From JAKLKS01 sp964370855 (GTDB taxonomy: Bacteria > Planctomycetota > JAJSAM01 > JAKLKS01), in assembly GCA_964370855.1 (NCBI GenBank), contig CAYJMF010000061.1:1-28819 (forward strand): DNA of 28,819 nucleotides, in the 5' to 3' direction. The translations under genes were made by a program, and so were the position numbers. The notes below the pieces were generated by a model. The model worked only from the letters and a program-made list of their open reading frames with translations, had not been told where the DNA came from and ran no database searches. Below, piece after piece: positions 1 through 9,953 of this stretch (positions within the stretch are counted from its first letter, which is position 1; each line of letters opens with the position of its first letter).

Positions 1-137
1 CGCGCCGGTAGGCGCGCATCGCCCGCGAGAACCCACACGGGATAGCGAGGAGCCCTCCCCCCTCCCCCCCTGCGATTGCTTCCCCCTCCCCGCCGCGCCC
101 GGATATCCTCGTCCGTTTCCCATCGACGGAGAGAGCC
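1..137. other. Upstream region of tig
   Basis: No gene is visible in the first 137 bases. A short GC hairpin lies at 1-16 (CGCGCC, loop GGTA, GGCGCG). It could be the end of a transcription unit cut off by the window edge, but it has no T-tract. A C-rich stretch at about 55-95 follows. GGAGAGAG at 128-135 is the likely ribosome binding site for the gene starting at 138. No convincing promoter was found. Confidence 0.4.
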
Positions 138-1484
138 ATGAGCGATTCCACCGACACCGACACCGCCGCCGCCGCCACCCCCGCCCTCGAGGCGAAGATC
201 GAGGACGCCGGCCCCTGCCGGAAGAAGATGTCCCTGACGGTCCCCCCGCAGAGGGTCCGCGAGGAGATCGACCGGGCGTTCCTCGAGGTCGTCCGGGGCG
301 TGCACGTGCCGGGCTTCCGCGTGGGGCACCTGCCCCGCAAGGTCGCCGAGATGCGCTTCGGCAAGGCCGTCCGCGAGGAGGTCCGCGGCCAGCTCATGGA
401 GAAGGCCTACGGCGAGGCCATGGAGAAGCACGGCCTCGTCCCCATCGGCCACCCCGACATCGACGCCGGCGAGGCCGTCGTGGACCCGGAGAAGCCCTTC
501 TCCTTCGAGGTCATCGTCGAGGTCCGCCCCGAGGTGAAGATCCCCGACCTCAAGGGGGTCCGGGTCCGCCGTACCGCCGTGACGGTCGCCGCCGCCGACG
601 TGGACAGGGCCGTCGAGGATCTGCGCCTCGACCGCGCCGAGCTGCGCCCCGCCGGGGACGGCACCGTCGCCGACCGGGACGTCGTCGTCCTCGACGCCGC
701 GGTCCTCCTCGGGGGCGAGCGCATCATCGACGCCGAGAACGTCCAGTACCGCCACCCCTCGGAGGTGCTCGCCGGCATCTCCGTCCCCGGGATCTCGAAG
801 GAGATCCTCGGGCGCAAGACCGGGGAGGAGTTCGCCCTGCCCGTCACGCTCCCGGCCAACTTCAAGATGCAGGAGCACTCCGGGAAGGTGGGGGACCTCC
901 GTCTGACCGTTCGCGACGTGAAGCGGTTCCACCTCCCCGAACTCGATGCCGCCTTCGCGAAGACCCTCGACTTCGACTCCGTGGAGGAGCTCCGGGCCGA
1001 GGCGACGAAGGCCGTCCACCGCGAGAAGGAGGTCCAGGCGGAGAAGGACCTCGACGCGGCCATCCTCGACGCCATCATCGCCCTCGCCCCCATCGAGCTC
1101 CCCGAGGGGATCGTGAAGAAGGAGATCGGCCAGATCATCTCCCGCTACCAGGCGGACCTCCACATGCAGGGGGCCTCGCCGGAGGCCATCGAGGAGAAGC
1201 TGGCGACGGTCCAGGGGGACGCGGCGGAGCACGTCGCCCGGGAGTTCCGGGTCGCCTTCCTCACGGACGAGATCGCCAAGGCGCGGGGGCTCTTCGTCAC
1301 CGAGGGCGAGGTGCAGGAACAGGTCACGCTCATGGCCTCCCGGTACGGCCGCCCCGTGGAGGAGATGCACAAGTACCTCGAGCAGCGGGACCTGTTCCCC
1401 TCCCTGCGCGGGCGCCTGAGGGAGCGGAAGGTGCTCGACGCCCTCCGCAGGGACGTCGTCATCGAGGGCGCTCCCGCCGCATAG
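138..1484 (+). CDS. tig: Trigger factor, ribosome-associated chaperone and peptidyl-prolyl isomerase
   Basis: This protein binds the ribosome at the polypeptide exit tunnel and holds nascent chains while they fold. The product is 448 residues, close to the usual 430-450. The N-terminal ribosome-binding domain carries the signature loop GFRVGHLP, where many homologues have GFRxGKxP. A divergent FKBP-type domain occupies roughly residues 165-265. The helical C-terminal chaperone domain follows, from about DLDAAILDAI to the end. The ATG at 138 is preceded by GGAGAGAG at suitable spacing. The first 20 or so residues are a low-complexity Asp/Thr/Ala tail in front of the conserved domain. The neighbours clpP and clpX follow in the classical tig-clpP-clpX order, which strongly supports the call. 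Confidence 0.96.
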   Translation: MSDSTDTDTAAAATPALEAKIEDAGPCRKKMSLTVPPQRVREEIDRAFLEVVRGVHVPGFRVGHLPRKVAEMRFGKAVREEVRGQLMEKAYGEAMEKHGLVPIGHPDIDAGEAVVDPEKPFSFEVIVEVRPEVKIPDLKGVRVRRTAVTVAAADVDRAVEDLRLDRAELRPAGDGTVADRDVVVLDAAVLLGGERIIDAENVQYRHPSEVLAGISVPGISKEILGRKTGEEFALPVTLPANFKMQEHSGKVGDLRLTVRDVKRFHLPELDAAFAKTLDFDSVEELRAEATKAVHREKEVQAEKDLDAAILDAIIALAPIELPEGIVKKEIGQIISRYQADLHMQGASPEAIEEKLATVQGDAAEHVAREFRVAFLTDEIAKARGLFVTEGEVQEQVTLMASRYGRPVEEMHKYLEQRDLFPSLRGRLRERKVLDALRRDVVIEGAPAA

Positions 1485-1501
1485 GCCGGCGTCCGCGGGG
1501 A

Positions 1502-1532
1502 CCCCGGGGGCGGCTTGTTGCCCTCCCCGGGG
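1502..1532 (+). terminator. GC hairpin between tig and clpP
   Basis: CCCCGGGG at 1502-1509 is repeated as its own complement at 1525-1532, giving an 8-bp stem with a 15-base loop 18 bases after the tig stop. There is no T-tract, so it may be a weak or factor-dependent terminator, a processing site, or chance in GC-rich DNA. Confidence 0.25.
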
Positions 1533-1662
1533 CCCCCGCCGTACCCTTCATCCTCCCCTCCGATCCGGAGACGGCGGACTCCGCCCGATGTAGGATGGTG
1601 TACGGATTTCCTTCCCTCCCGGGGCGGTGGGGGGAGGGTCGAGGCAACCTGCGAGAGGGTCC

Positions 1663-2262
1663 ATGGAAACCAGCGGCTTCTACATCCCCTACGTGATCGA
1701 GAAGACGGGGCGCGGCGAGCGCGCCTACGACATCTACTCCCGGCTCCTCGAGGACAACATCGTCTTCATCGGGGACGTGGTCACCGATGCCCTGGCGAAC
1801 TCCGTCATCGCCCAGCTCCTGTTCCTCCAGAAGGAGAACAAGACCAGGGACATCAACCTCTACATCAACTCCCCCGGCGGCTCCGTCACCGCGGGGCTGG
1901 CCATCTACGACACGATGCAGTTCGTACAACCCGACGTCGCGACCTACTGCATCGGGCAGGCCTCCTCCATGGGGGCGGTCCTCCTCGCCGCCGGCGCCAA
2001 GGGGAAGCGGTTCGCCCTCCCCCACGCCCGGGTGATGATCCACCAGCCCTGGGGCGGCGTGCGCGGGACCGCCGCCGACGTGTCCATCCACGCCGAGGAG
2101 ATCCTCAAGATGAAGTCGGCCCTCAACGCCATCCTCGCGAAGCACTCCAACCAGCCCCTGGAGCGGATCGGGAAGGACACGGACCGGGACTTCTTCCTCT
2201 CCGCAGCCGAGGCGAAGGCCTACGGCCTCGTGGACGAGGTCGTGGCAACCCTGAAGGGCGCC
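1663..2262 (+). CDS. clpP: ATP-dependent Clp protease proteolytic subunit, 3' end unresolved
   Basis: Serine peptidase of family S14 that forms the proteolytic barrel used by ClpX or ClpA. The start METSGFYIPYV is preceded by GAGAGGGT at 1653-1660. The catalytic triad is visible: Ser102 in GQASSMGA, His127 in RVMIHQP and Asp176 in TDRDFF. The conserved ends NSPGGSVTAGLAIYDTM and YGLVDEVV are also present, so the enzyme is essentially complete by residue 195. No stop codon follows in this frame. The reading frame runs into a C/G homopolymer region (2261-2349) and then, out of frame, across clpX. I read this as sequence error in that tract rather than a real fusion. The end coordinate given is the last plausible coding position, not an observed stop. 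Confidence 0.9.
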
Positions 2263-2350
2263 CCCCCCGCCGCGGGCGCCCCCCCGGGGGCGGGGGGGGG
2301 GGGCCGGGGGGCCCCGCGGGGGGGGGTGGGGGGGGGGGGGGGGGGGGGGC
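2261..2350. other. C/G homopolymer tract, probably a sequencing or assembly artefact
   Basis: Eight Cs at 2261-2268 are followed by alternating C and G runs, nine Gs at 2318-2326, and 22 consecutive Gs at 2328-2349. The tract destroys the stop of clpP and the start of clpX. Runs of G of this length are typical of read tails from two-colour sequencing chemistry and of collapsed GC-rich regions. A similar ten-C run adjoins the N gap at 23516-23525. The true sequence and length here should be treated as unknown. Confidence 0.7.
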
Positions 2351-3829
<1,479 letters not shown>

Positions 3830-3833
3830 CTCC

Positions 3834-4934
3834 GTGGCCTCGCCGCCGCTCCCCCCCGCCGTCACGGCCCTCGACGAGGCGGCCCTTGCGGCCGTGCTCT
3901 CGGACCTGGGCGAGCCGGCCTACCGGGCGCGCCAGATCCGAAGGGCCGTCTTCCGCCGTTCCGCGTCCTCCTTCGCGGAGATGACGGACCTTCCCGCGGA
4001 ACTTCGGGAGCGCCTCTCCCCGGCGCTTCGCGCGGTCACCTCCTCCGTGGAGACCGTGAGCCGCTCCCGGGACGGGACCGTGAAGCTGCTGATCCGGCTG
4101 GAGGACGGGAGGCGCGTCGAGGCGGTCCTCATCCCCGAGGGGGACCGGACGACCCTGTGCGTCTCCTCCGAGGTCGGCTGCCCCGTCCGGTGCGCCTTCT
4201 GCGCCAGCGGCCTCGAAGGCCTCGTCCGCCCCCTCCGGGGCCACGAGATCGTCGAGCAGGTCCTCCACGCCCGCCGCCTGCTGGCGGGGGACGCCGCCCC
4301 CGGGAGCCCCGCCCGCGGGATCACGAACCTGGTCCTCATGGGCATGGGCGAGCCCCTGCTCAACTTCGAGGCCGTGGCGGAGGCGCTGACGGCGCTCCGG
4401 GACCGGGAAGGGATCGGTCTCGGAGCCCGCCGCATCACCCTCTCAACGGTGGGAATCGTGGAGGGGATGGAGCGGCTGGCCGCGGAAGGGCACCCCATCA
4501 ACCTCGCCGTCTCCCTCCACGCCCCCGACGACCCGACCCGCACCCGCATCGTCCCCCTCAACGCCCGCTACGGGGTCGCCGCCGTGGTGGACGCCTCGCG
4601 CCGCTACGCGAAGGCCACGGGCCGGGACGTGACCTTCGAGTACGTCATGCTCTCCGGGGTGAACGACTCCCCGGAGCAGGCGGGGATGCTCGCCGCCCAC
4701 GCCGCCGGGGCCCACGTGAACGTGAACCTCATCCCCTTCAACCGGGTGGAGGGGCTCCCCTTCGAGCCGCCCCCCCAGGAGGTCCTCGACCGCTTCGCGG
4801 CGATCCTGAGGGGCCGGGGGGTCGTGGTCCACGTCCGCCGCCGCCGCGGCGAGGACATCGACGCCGCCTGCGGGCAGCTCCGGCTGAAGGCGGATCGCGC
4901 GGAGCGGCCCGCGGCGGCGGAACCGCCATACTGA
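3834..4934 (+). CDS. rlmN: Dual-specificity 23S rRNA A2503 / tRNA A37 methyltransferase RlmN
   Basis: Radical SAM enzyme that places a C2 methyl on adenosine 2503 of 23S rRNA and, in studied bacteria, on A37 of some tRNAs. The 366-residue product has the radical SAM cluster CxxxCxxC at Cys116, Cys120 and Cys123 in CPVRCAFCAS. Cys109 lies seven residues before it, as the methyl-accepting Cys118 does in E. coli. The second catalytic cysteine is Cys346 in DIDAACGQLR. The SAM-binding GMGEPLLN segment and the SLHAPDD and PFNRVEGLPF motifs are intact. The GTG start lies four bases after the clpX stop and lacks a clear Shine-Dalgarno, so expression is probably coupled to clpX. The last three codons and the stop lie inside the left arm of a long inverted repeat. 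Confidence 0.96.
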   Translation: MASPPLPPAVTALDEAALAAVLSDLGEPAYRARQIRRAVFRRSASSFAEMTDLPAELRERLSPALRAVTSSVETVSRSRDGTVKLLIRLEDGRRVEAVLIPEGDRTTLCVSSEVGCPVRCAFCASGLEGLVRPLRGHEIVEQVLHARRLLAGDAAPGSPARGITNLVLMGMGEPLLNFEAVAEALTALRDREGIGLGARRITLSTVGIVEGMERLAAEGHPINLAVSLHAPDDPTRTRIVPLNARYGVAAVVDASRRYAKATGRDVTFEYVMLSGVNDSPEQAGMLAAHAAGAHVNVNLIPFNRVEGLPFEPPPQEVLDRFAAILRGRGVVVHVRRRRGEDIDAACGQLRLKADRAERPAAAEPPY

Positions 4935-5040
4935 ACCCGACCCAGATTGGCGGCGGGGGCGGGGCGAGCTAACATGGCCCGGGAGGCACTGTCTCGCCCC
5001 CACCCCCGCCGCCAATCTGGGTCGGGTTCAGTATGGCGGT
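4922..5040. repeat. Long intergenic inverted repeat between convergent genes
   Basis: The left arm (4922-4968, 47 bases) is nearly the exact complement of the right arm (4993-5040, 48 bases). The outer 38 bases match perfectly, followed by one substitution and a one-base length difference. The loop is 24 bases. Arms begin ACCGCCATACTGAACCCGAC. The left arm overlaps the end of rlmN and contains its TGA stop; the right arm ends four bases before the stop of the opposing gene. There is no T-tract, so a simple intrinsic terminator is not a good fit. It could act as a bidirectional transcript-end stabiliser or be a REP/MITE-type element. No transposase lies nearby. Confidence 0.85.
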
Positions 5041-5044
5041 ACCC

Positions 5045-6550
5045 CTAGCGGGCGGCGGGAACCCCCGAGCGGTAGATGCGGCGCTGGTTGTTGGAGTTGC
5101 GCCCGTCGAAGTTGGAGGCGGAGATCCAGGTCAGGGTGTTCACCCCCATCCACGAGGTGAGGGCCGGCGTCTCGCTGTCGAAGCCGTCCTCGGTGAAGGT
5201 GACCTGGCGGAGGTTGCTCCCCCGCCGGCCCGCCACGACGAGCTCCCGCGCGCCCGAGGAGTAGGAGATCCCGGAGAGGTTCGCGTCGGTCACGAAGGCG
5301 ATCTGGCGCCCCATCCCGTCCGTCGCGGGGGCGTGGGAGCCGCCCGTGGTCCCCCGGGTGACCTGGGTGAACCGGCGGCGGTCCCAGGTGAAGATCTCGC
5401 TCGACTCGTCGGGGTTCTCCCGGACGATGTCGGCGGCGGCCTCGAAGACCAGGATCCGCCCCGTGGCCGACCAGCGGGGGGCGCCGATGGTGCCCGAGTC
5501 GATGTCCGTGAGCTGGCGGAAACGGCCCCTCCTCCAGAGGAAGAGCTCGACGCTGCCGTCGGAATTGCCCCCGGTGATGTCGGCGTTGGAGAGGAAGGCC
5601 ACCTCGCCCCTGCGGTTCACAGCCGGGGACCAGCAGTCGACTTCCCGGACCACTTCGCCGTCGCCGTCCAGAACGTCGGTGGTATGGGTCACCTGGATGA
5701 CCCCGCCGTTCCTGTTGCCGATGCCGCCGGGGAAGCCGTCGTCGTTGAGGAAGCCGCGGCGGGACCAGAGGAAGATCTCCCGGTTGCGGTCGAGGTTGTC
5801 GGCCGCGGGGTTGGCATCGCCGGAGAAGGCGACGAGCACGTTGGTGATTTCGATGGAGGTCGGGATCTCGTCCCCCTTCGGGCGCTCCAGCACCTGGCGG
5901 GTCGTCATGGCCAGGGAGGGATCGTCGAGGGCCGTGGCCTGCTCGTCGAGGAGGAACTCGAAGACGGAGTGGAACTGCTTCTGCTCGGAATCCCAGACGT
6001 AGATGGTCCCGCCGGTGAGGGCGGCGACGCGGGGATCCACGGCCCCGACTCCCGCGATGGGGCCCGGGATGGCCTGGTCGGCGTTGGACCGGAAGGCCAT
6101 GGCCGAGACCCGGGTGTCGACCCGGTGGCCCACGACGGGATCGAAGACCCGGAAGGTCCGGGACTCCACGGAGGGCTTGTCGTTGAACGTGTAGACCTGG
6201 ACCCCGTCACCGGCCTCGGTCTCGATGTCTCCCGTGGCGGTGAACTGGGCCACGGTGTCCGTGGCGGGCTCCCAGGTGTAGAGGTCCGGGTTGGTCTGGA
6301 GGTAGGGTTTCGAGTCCAGATCCTCCGACGAGATCACCTCCTCGTTGGAGGCGATGGAGAAGCGGGATGTGTAGTAGACCACCGACCCGTCCCCCCCGAC
6401 GCCGATGCCCGTCCCGGCGTGCAGGGTGCTCGCGCTCGTGAAGATGTCGAAGTCCCCCCTGTCCGCGGGCGCGGGAAGGGCGACCACGAAGGCGGCGAGG
6501 GCTCCCGCGAAGACGCCCCAGGCCGCGCGACTCCGGCGACGGTTCCCCAT
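5045..6550 (-). CDS. Secreted TolB-like (PD40-type) beta-propeller protein
   Basis: Predicted 501-residue exported protein of unknown function. The ATG at 6550 is preceded by AAAGGAAGGAG (complement of 6559-6569) eight bases upstream, which fixes the start over longer upstream options. Residues 1-31 form a signal peptide: basic MGNRRRSR, a hydrophobic stretch, then ALPAPA as a possible cleavage site. The mature part has repeated blade-like units such as EIFLWSRRG, ELFLWRRGRFRQLTD and EIFTWDRRRFTQVTRG, each followed by a segment like RQIAFVTDANLSG. This is the WD40-like PD40 pattern found in TolB and in many extracellular propellers. No catalytic motif is visible. It lies 86 bases downstream of another secreted propeller gene on the same strand, so the pair may be co-transcribed. 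The fold is likely; the role is not known. Confidence 0.75.
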   Translation of the reverse strand: MGNRRRSRAAWGVFAGALAAFVVALPAPADRGDFDIFTSASTLHAGTGIGVGGDGSVVYYTSRFSIASNEEVISSEDLDSKPYLQTNPDLYTWEPATDTVAQFTATGDIETEAGDGVQVYTFNDKPSVESRTFRVFDPVVGHRVDTRVSAMAFRSNADQAIPGPIAGVGAVDPRVAALTGGTIYVWDSEQKQFHSVFEFLLDEQATALDDPSLAMTTRQVLERPKGDEIPTSIEITNVLVAFSGDANPAADNLDRNREIFLWSRRGFLNDDGFPGGIGNRNGGVIQVTHTTDVLDGDGEVVREVDCWSPAVNRRGEVAFLSNADITGGNSDGSVELFLWRRGRFRQLTDIDSGTIGAPRWSATGRILVFEAAADIVRENPDESSEIFTWDRRRFTQVTRGTTGGSHAPATDGMGRQIAFVTDANLSGISYSSGARELVVAGRRGSNLRQVTFTEDGFDSETPALTSWMGVNTLTWISASNFDGRNSNNQRRIYRSGVPAAR

Positions 6551-6636
6551 GTTCCGTGCTCCTTCCTTTCCAGCCCGTTCGATGCGCTCCATCCGATGCG
6601 ACTCCCGGCCGGGCCCGATACGGGCCCCGCCGGGTC

Positions 6637-9600
6637 CTACTTGCGGAAGAGGACGCGGGTGGCGTTGACGGCGCCCGGGTTGTCCTCGGAGATCACGATG
6701 TCCGCGACGCCGTCGTCGTTGAGGTCCCCGGCCAGGACGAGGTCCCCCTGCCACAGCTCGCCGCCGCCCTGGGGCGGGATGAAGGTGTCGGACCCGATGC
6801 CGGGGGGGTTCTCGACGAACTTCCCGGTGCCGTCGTTGACGAGAACGCGGGTGCCCGACTTGATTCCCGTCACCGCGGGGTCCGTCGTGGTCAGGAGCAT
6901 GTCGAGGTCGTTGTCCCGGTCGAGATCGAACAGGAGGATGCCGTTGGCCTGCCAGACCTCGCCGCCGGCCGTGGCGGGCATCTTCGTGGCCGTCCTGTCG
7001 TCGAAGACCCCGGTCCCGTCCCTGTTGATGAGGACGCGGGTGTAGGGGCGCCCGCCGGCGATGTGGACGCCGGTGGAGGAGGAGAGGATCATGTCCATGG
7101 CCCCGTCGCCGTCGACGTCCCCGAGGGCGACGCGGGTGGCGGCGAAGAAGTCGGGGGCAGCCAGGGGAGCGACGTCCACCGTGGGCATGTTGGAGCGGGT
7201 GGCGTCGTCGAACCTGCCGAGGCCCCTGTTCAGGAAGATGCGGGTGCCGGGGCGGTACTCCGTGACCGGCCCGCCGGGGCGGGAGTGGGTCAGCTCGAAA
7301 CGACGGTCGGAGACGAGCACGATGTCGGGGGCGTCGTCGCCGTCGATGTCGCCCACGGCGATGTCCAGGGCCTGGCCGCGGTCGTCGTAGCCCGTGTCGG
7401 GGAAGGCGAAGCGGCTCGGGTCGAGGAGGGGGAAGGAGGACTCCTTGAAGACCCCGGAGGAGGCCCCGTTGGACAGCGTGTTCAGCAGGACCCGGGTGGA
7501 GGGCCGGGCGAAGGACTCGAACTGCTCGAAGGGGGCGAGCCCGTTCCCGCGATCGTACTTCACCGCGCGGTTCTCGATGACCGAGGCGTCGCTGGAGACG
7601 ACGATGTCGAGGGACCCGTCCCCGTCGAGGTCCGCGAGGGCCACGGCGTCGCCCTCGAACCTCTCCCCGCCCGTCGCACCGGAGTCCACGAAGCCCGGGT
7701 CCTTCTTGAAGTACCCGGGGTAGCCGGTCTGCGAGGGGTCGGGCTGCGGCTGGAAGGTCATGGCGTAGGAGAGCGCCTCCGCGTCGGCGGCGTCGACCCC
7801 GGTCACGTTGACCCCGTCCCGGGGCACGTAGAACCCGACCAGGGGCATCCTGCGCGCACCGGTGCTCCCGAAGGGGGAGGAGAAGAAGTTGCCGTTGCCG
7901 TCGTTCTTGAGGATGCGGGTGGCGGAGTAGAAGTCGTTCCAGAAGAGGGGGAACTCCCCCGCCTTCCCCGCCGCCTTCGTCATGGCGAAGGGGCCCGCGG
8001 ACGAGGCCGAGCCGGCCCGCTTGTAGCCGACGTTGGTCCCGGAGTTGTCGCCCAGGGGGACGTAGCCGCGGCTCGCGAGGACGAGGTCGGGGAAGAGGTC
8101 GCCGTCGAGGTCACCCGCCGCGAAGGCGGGGCCCTCGCCGAGATCCACGGCGGAGTCGAAGCCGCCGTACCGGTCGGGGATGGAGCCGTGGGTCGCGTCG
8201 AGGAGCACGCCCGTCTCCACCTGCTGGAGCACGCGGAGGCTGGCCCCGGCGGGCAGGAGCGCGTTGGACTGGAGGAGCAGGTCCCCGTCCCCGTCCCCGT
8301 CGATGTCGAGGACCGCGCCGCGGGAGCCGGCGAAGGCGTCGCCGGACTGGGACTGGGCGGGCATCGCCGTGGCCGTGGAGTCCTCGAAGAAGCGGCTCGT
8401 CGTGACGTCGGTGAAGGTGAAGGCCTGGCTGCGGGCCGCGGGGCTGCCGCCGGGATTCTGGAGGACGATGTCCACGGTTCCCGCCGGGTGGGCCGGGGTC
8501 GTGAAGTTGAGCTCCGTGGCGGAGACGAGGGTCACCGCCATGGGAGTCTGCGTCGACCCGAAGACGAGGGTCGCGGTGATGCCCGCCTGGAAGCCCGCCC
8601 CCGTGACCGTGACGAGGGTGCCGCCCGTGGCGGGGCCCGTGCTCGGGGCGACGCCCGCGGACCCGGAGACGCCGGAGTCCACGGAAATGGAGTCGCCGAG
8701 GACGGCGGCCTGCCCCTCGGGGTTGCAGATGGAGACGGAGTAGATGCCCGAGGCCCCGGAGGGGACCTGGAAGAGGACCGACGTGCCGTCGGAGGAGACC
8801 TGGGTGACCGTCGCCGCGACGTCCCCGAAGAGGGCCTTGGAGAGGATGACCCGGGCCTGGGGGGAGAAGTTCAGGCCGGAGGCCGTGACCGCCTGGCCGG
8901 GCTTGATGGTGAAGGGGGAGAGGCTCGTGAGGACCGGCTCCACCGTGGGGAGGACGACCCGGGTGGCGCGCCCCGGGGAGTAGAGGCCCCGCACGGAGAC
9001 CCTGACCACCGCGGGTTCGCCGCTCTGCGGGCCCACGATGCGGAGGTTGTAGGTGCCGGTGGCGCCCTCGAGGGGCAGGCGGCGGGCGACCCAGGCCCTT
9101 CCGTTGTTCCGGACGGCGTCATTGTCGTTGGGCTGGACGGCGTTGCCGGGCATGACCACCTGGGGCATGCGGGTGTAGCCGCCGGAGGCCCGCTCGACGG
9201 TGAAGTTGACGGCGCCACCGACGATGCCCTGGAAGGGGACGTCTGCGGTGGTGCCGGCGGGGACGACGACGGTGGAGATGGAGCCGGGGATGGAACTCGC
9301 GCGGATGCGGATCTGGTACTCGCCCGTCGTGGCGCCGTCCCCCCCCACCACGATGCCGTAGGAGCCGGAGGAGGGGAGGCGGAAGCCGGTCACCGTCGCC
9401 TGGCCGTCGGTCTCCGAGAGCTTGCCGCCGAGGGCCTGGACGGTGCCGTTGGCGTCCTGGATCTCGATGGTCGGGTCCAGGTCGCCGCTGCGGCGGTGGA
9501 CGGTGACCCACAGTCCGGCGTCCTCGACCCCCTCGAACAGGAAGGTGTCGCTGTCGGCGGCGGTGGAGATCGCCGTGATCCGCCGGTCCCTGGGGATGAC

Positions 9601-9687
9601 CCGGACGCCGCACAACCCGAAGGCCGCGGGAGCGACGATCCCCGCCGCCAAGACCACTGCGATGCCCCTCTGGAGCGTGACACCCAT
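6637..9687 (-). CDS. Large secreted protein with PPC-like, IPT/TIG and FG-GAP (VCBS) repeats
   Basis: Predicted 1016-residue extracellular or cell-surface protein. The ATG at 9687 is chosen because GGAGGAG (complement of 9694-9700) lies six bases upstream and the protein then opens with a signal peptide (MGVTLQRGIAVVLAAGI...). Roughly residues 30-125 resemble a pre-peptidase C-terminal beta-sandwich. Two IPT/TIG immunoglobulin-like domains follow near 250-330 and 345-440 (PSTGPATGGTLVTVTG). The remainder is at least seven FG-GAP repeats with calcium-binding loops, for example DIDGDGDGD near 458, GDLDGDLFPD near 524, ADLDGDGSLD near 684, GDVDGDGAMD near 855 and GDLNDDGVAD near 987. These would form an integrin-alpha-like calcium-bound propeller. 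Many units end in TRVLLN or TRVLVN. Function could be adhesion or extracellular binding; no enzyme motif is seen. Confidence 0.8.
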   Translation of the reverse strand: MGVTLQRGIAVVLAAGIVAPAAFGLCGVRVIPRDRRITAISTAADSDTFLFEGVEDAGLWVTVHRRSGDLDPTIEIQDANGTVQALGGKLSETDGQATVTGFRLPSSGSYGIVVGGDGATTGEYQIRIRASSIPGSISTVVVPAGTTADVPFQGIVGGAVNFTVERASGGYTRMPQVVMPGNAVQPNDNDAVRNNGRAWVARRLPLEGATGTYNLRIVGPQSGEPAVVRVSVRGLYSPGRATRVVLPTVEPVLTSLSPFTIKPGQAVTASGLNFSPQARVILSKALFGDVAATVTQVSSDGTSVLFQVPSGASGIYSVSICNPEGQAAVLGDSISVDSGVSGSAGVAPSTGPATGGTLVTVTGAGFQAGITATLVFGSTQTPMAVTLVSATELNFTTPAHPAGTVDIVLQNPGGSPAARSQAFTFTDVTTSRFFEDSTATAMPAQSQSGDAFAGSRGAVLDIDGDGDGDLLLQSNALLPAGASLRVLQQVETGVLLDATHGSIPDRYGGFDSAVDLGEGPAFAAGDLDGDLFPDLVLASRGYVPLGDNSGTNVGYKRAGSASSAGPFAMTKAAGKAGEFPLFWNDFYSATRILKNDGNGNFFSSPFGSTGARRMPLVGFYVPRDGVNVTGVDAADAEALSYAMTFQPQPDPSQTGYPGYFKKDPGFVDSGATGGERFEGDAVALADLDGDGSLDIVVSSDASVIENRAVKYDRGNGLAPFEQFESFARPSTRVLLNTLSNGASSGVFKESSFPLLDPSRFAFPDTGYDDRGQALDIAVGDIDGDDAPDIVLVSDRRFELTHSRPGGPVTEYRPGTRIFLNRGLGRFDDATRSNMPTVDVAPLAAPDFFAATRVALGDVDGDGAMDMILSSSTGVHIAGGRPYTRVLINRDGTGVFDDRTATKMPATAGGEVWQANGILLFDLDRDNDLDMLLTTTDPAVTGIKSGTRVLVNDGTGKFVENPPGIGSDTFIPPQGGGELWQGDLVLAGDLNDDGVADIVISEDNPGAVNATRVLFRK

Positions 9688-9953
9688 GACGCACTCCTCC
9701 CCCGGCGATTCCCCTGAAAGCCCCGAGCCCCTTGGGTCCTGTGAGGCCGTAACCGTCGCCCACGTCCGGTCGCCGACGTTGCGGGCCGAAGCCCCGGCGG
9801 CGCACCGCCCGCGCAAAGCGCTTCCGCGTCTCCCTACATTCAATCACTCGGGATGCCGCCGAGTCAAATCGAAAGGGGTCACTCTTTTCCCTTCGGGCAC
9901 CGGTAACTCCGGCCCCCGGGGTAGCCGCTGCGGGTGGACCCGCGGCTGGAGGG
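9688..9953. other. 266-base intergenic region, no gene
   Basis: This separates two minus-strand genes. It holds the Shine-Dalgarno of the FG-GAP gene (9694-9700), a segment near 9871-9886 with weak dyad symmetry (AAAGGGGTCACTCTTT) and a hairpin near 9923-9947. The promoter of the FG-GAP gene probably lies here, but no convincing -10/-35 pair was found. The relative AT-richness at about 9835-9900 contrasts with its surroundings. Confidence 0.4.
9923..9947 (-). terminator. Possible transcript-end hairpin after the PDZ gene
   Basis: AGCCG at 9923-9927 pairs with CGGCT at 9943-9947. Inside it, CGGGT at 9931-9935 pairs with ACCCG at 9938-9942, with a three-base bulge. It lies six bases past the stop of the minus-strand PDZ gene. 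No T-tract follows, so termination is only a possibility. Confidence 0.28.

Noticed and set aside
4922..5040. Interpretation of the inverted repeats as terminal repeats of an insertion sequence
   Set aside because: Only 24 bases lie between the arms and no transposase remnant is present; a palindromic repeat fits better.
6556..9717. Plus-strand open frame of about 1050 codons opposite the FG-GAP gene
   Set aside because: It is a GC-driven antisense frame with Gly/Val/Asp/Glu-rich composition and no domain. The opposite strand has a signal peptide, Shine-Dalgarno and clear repeats.
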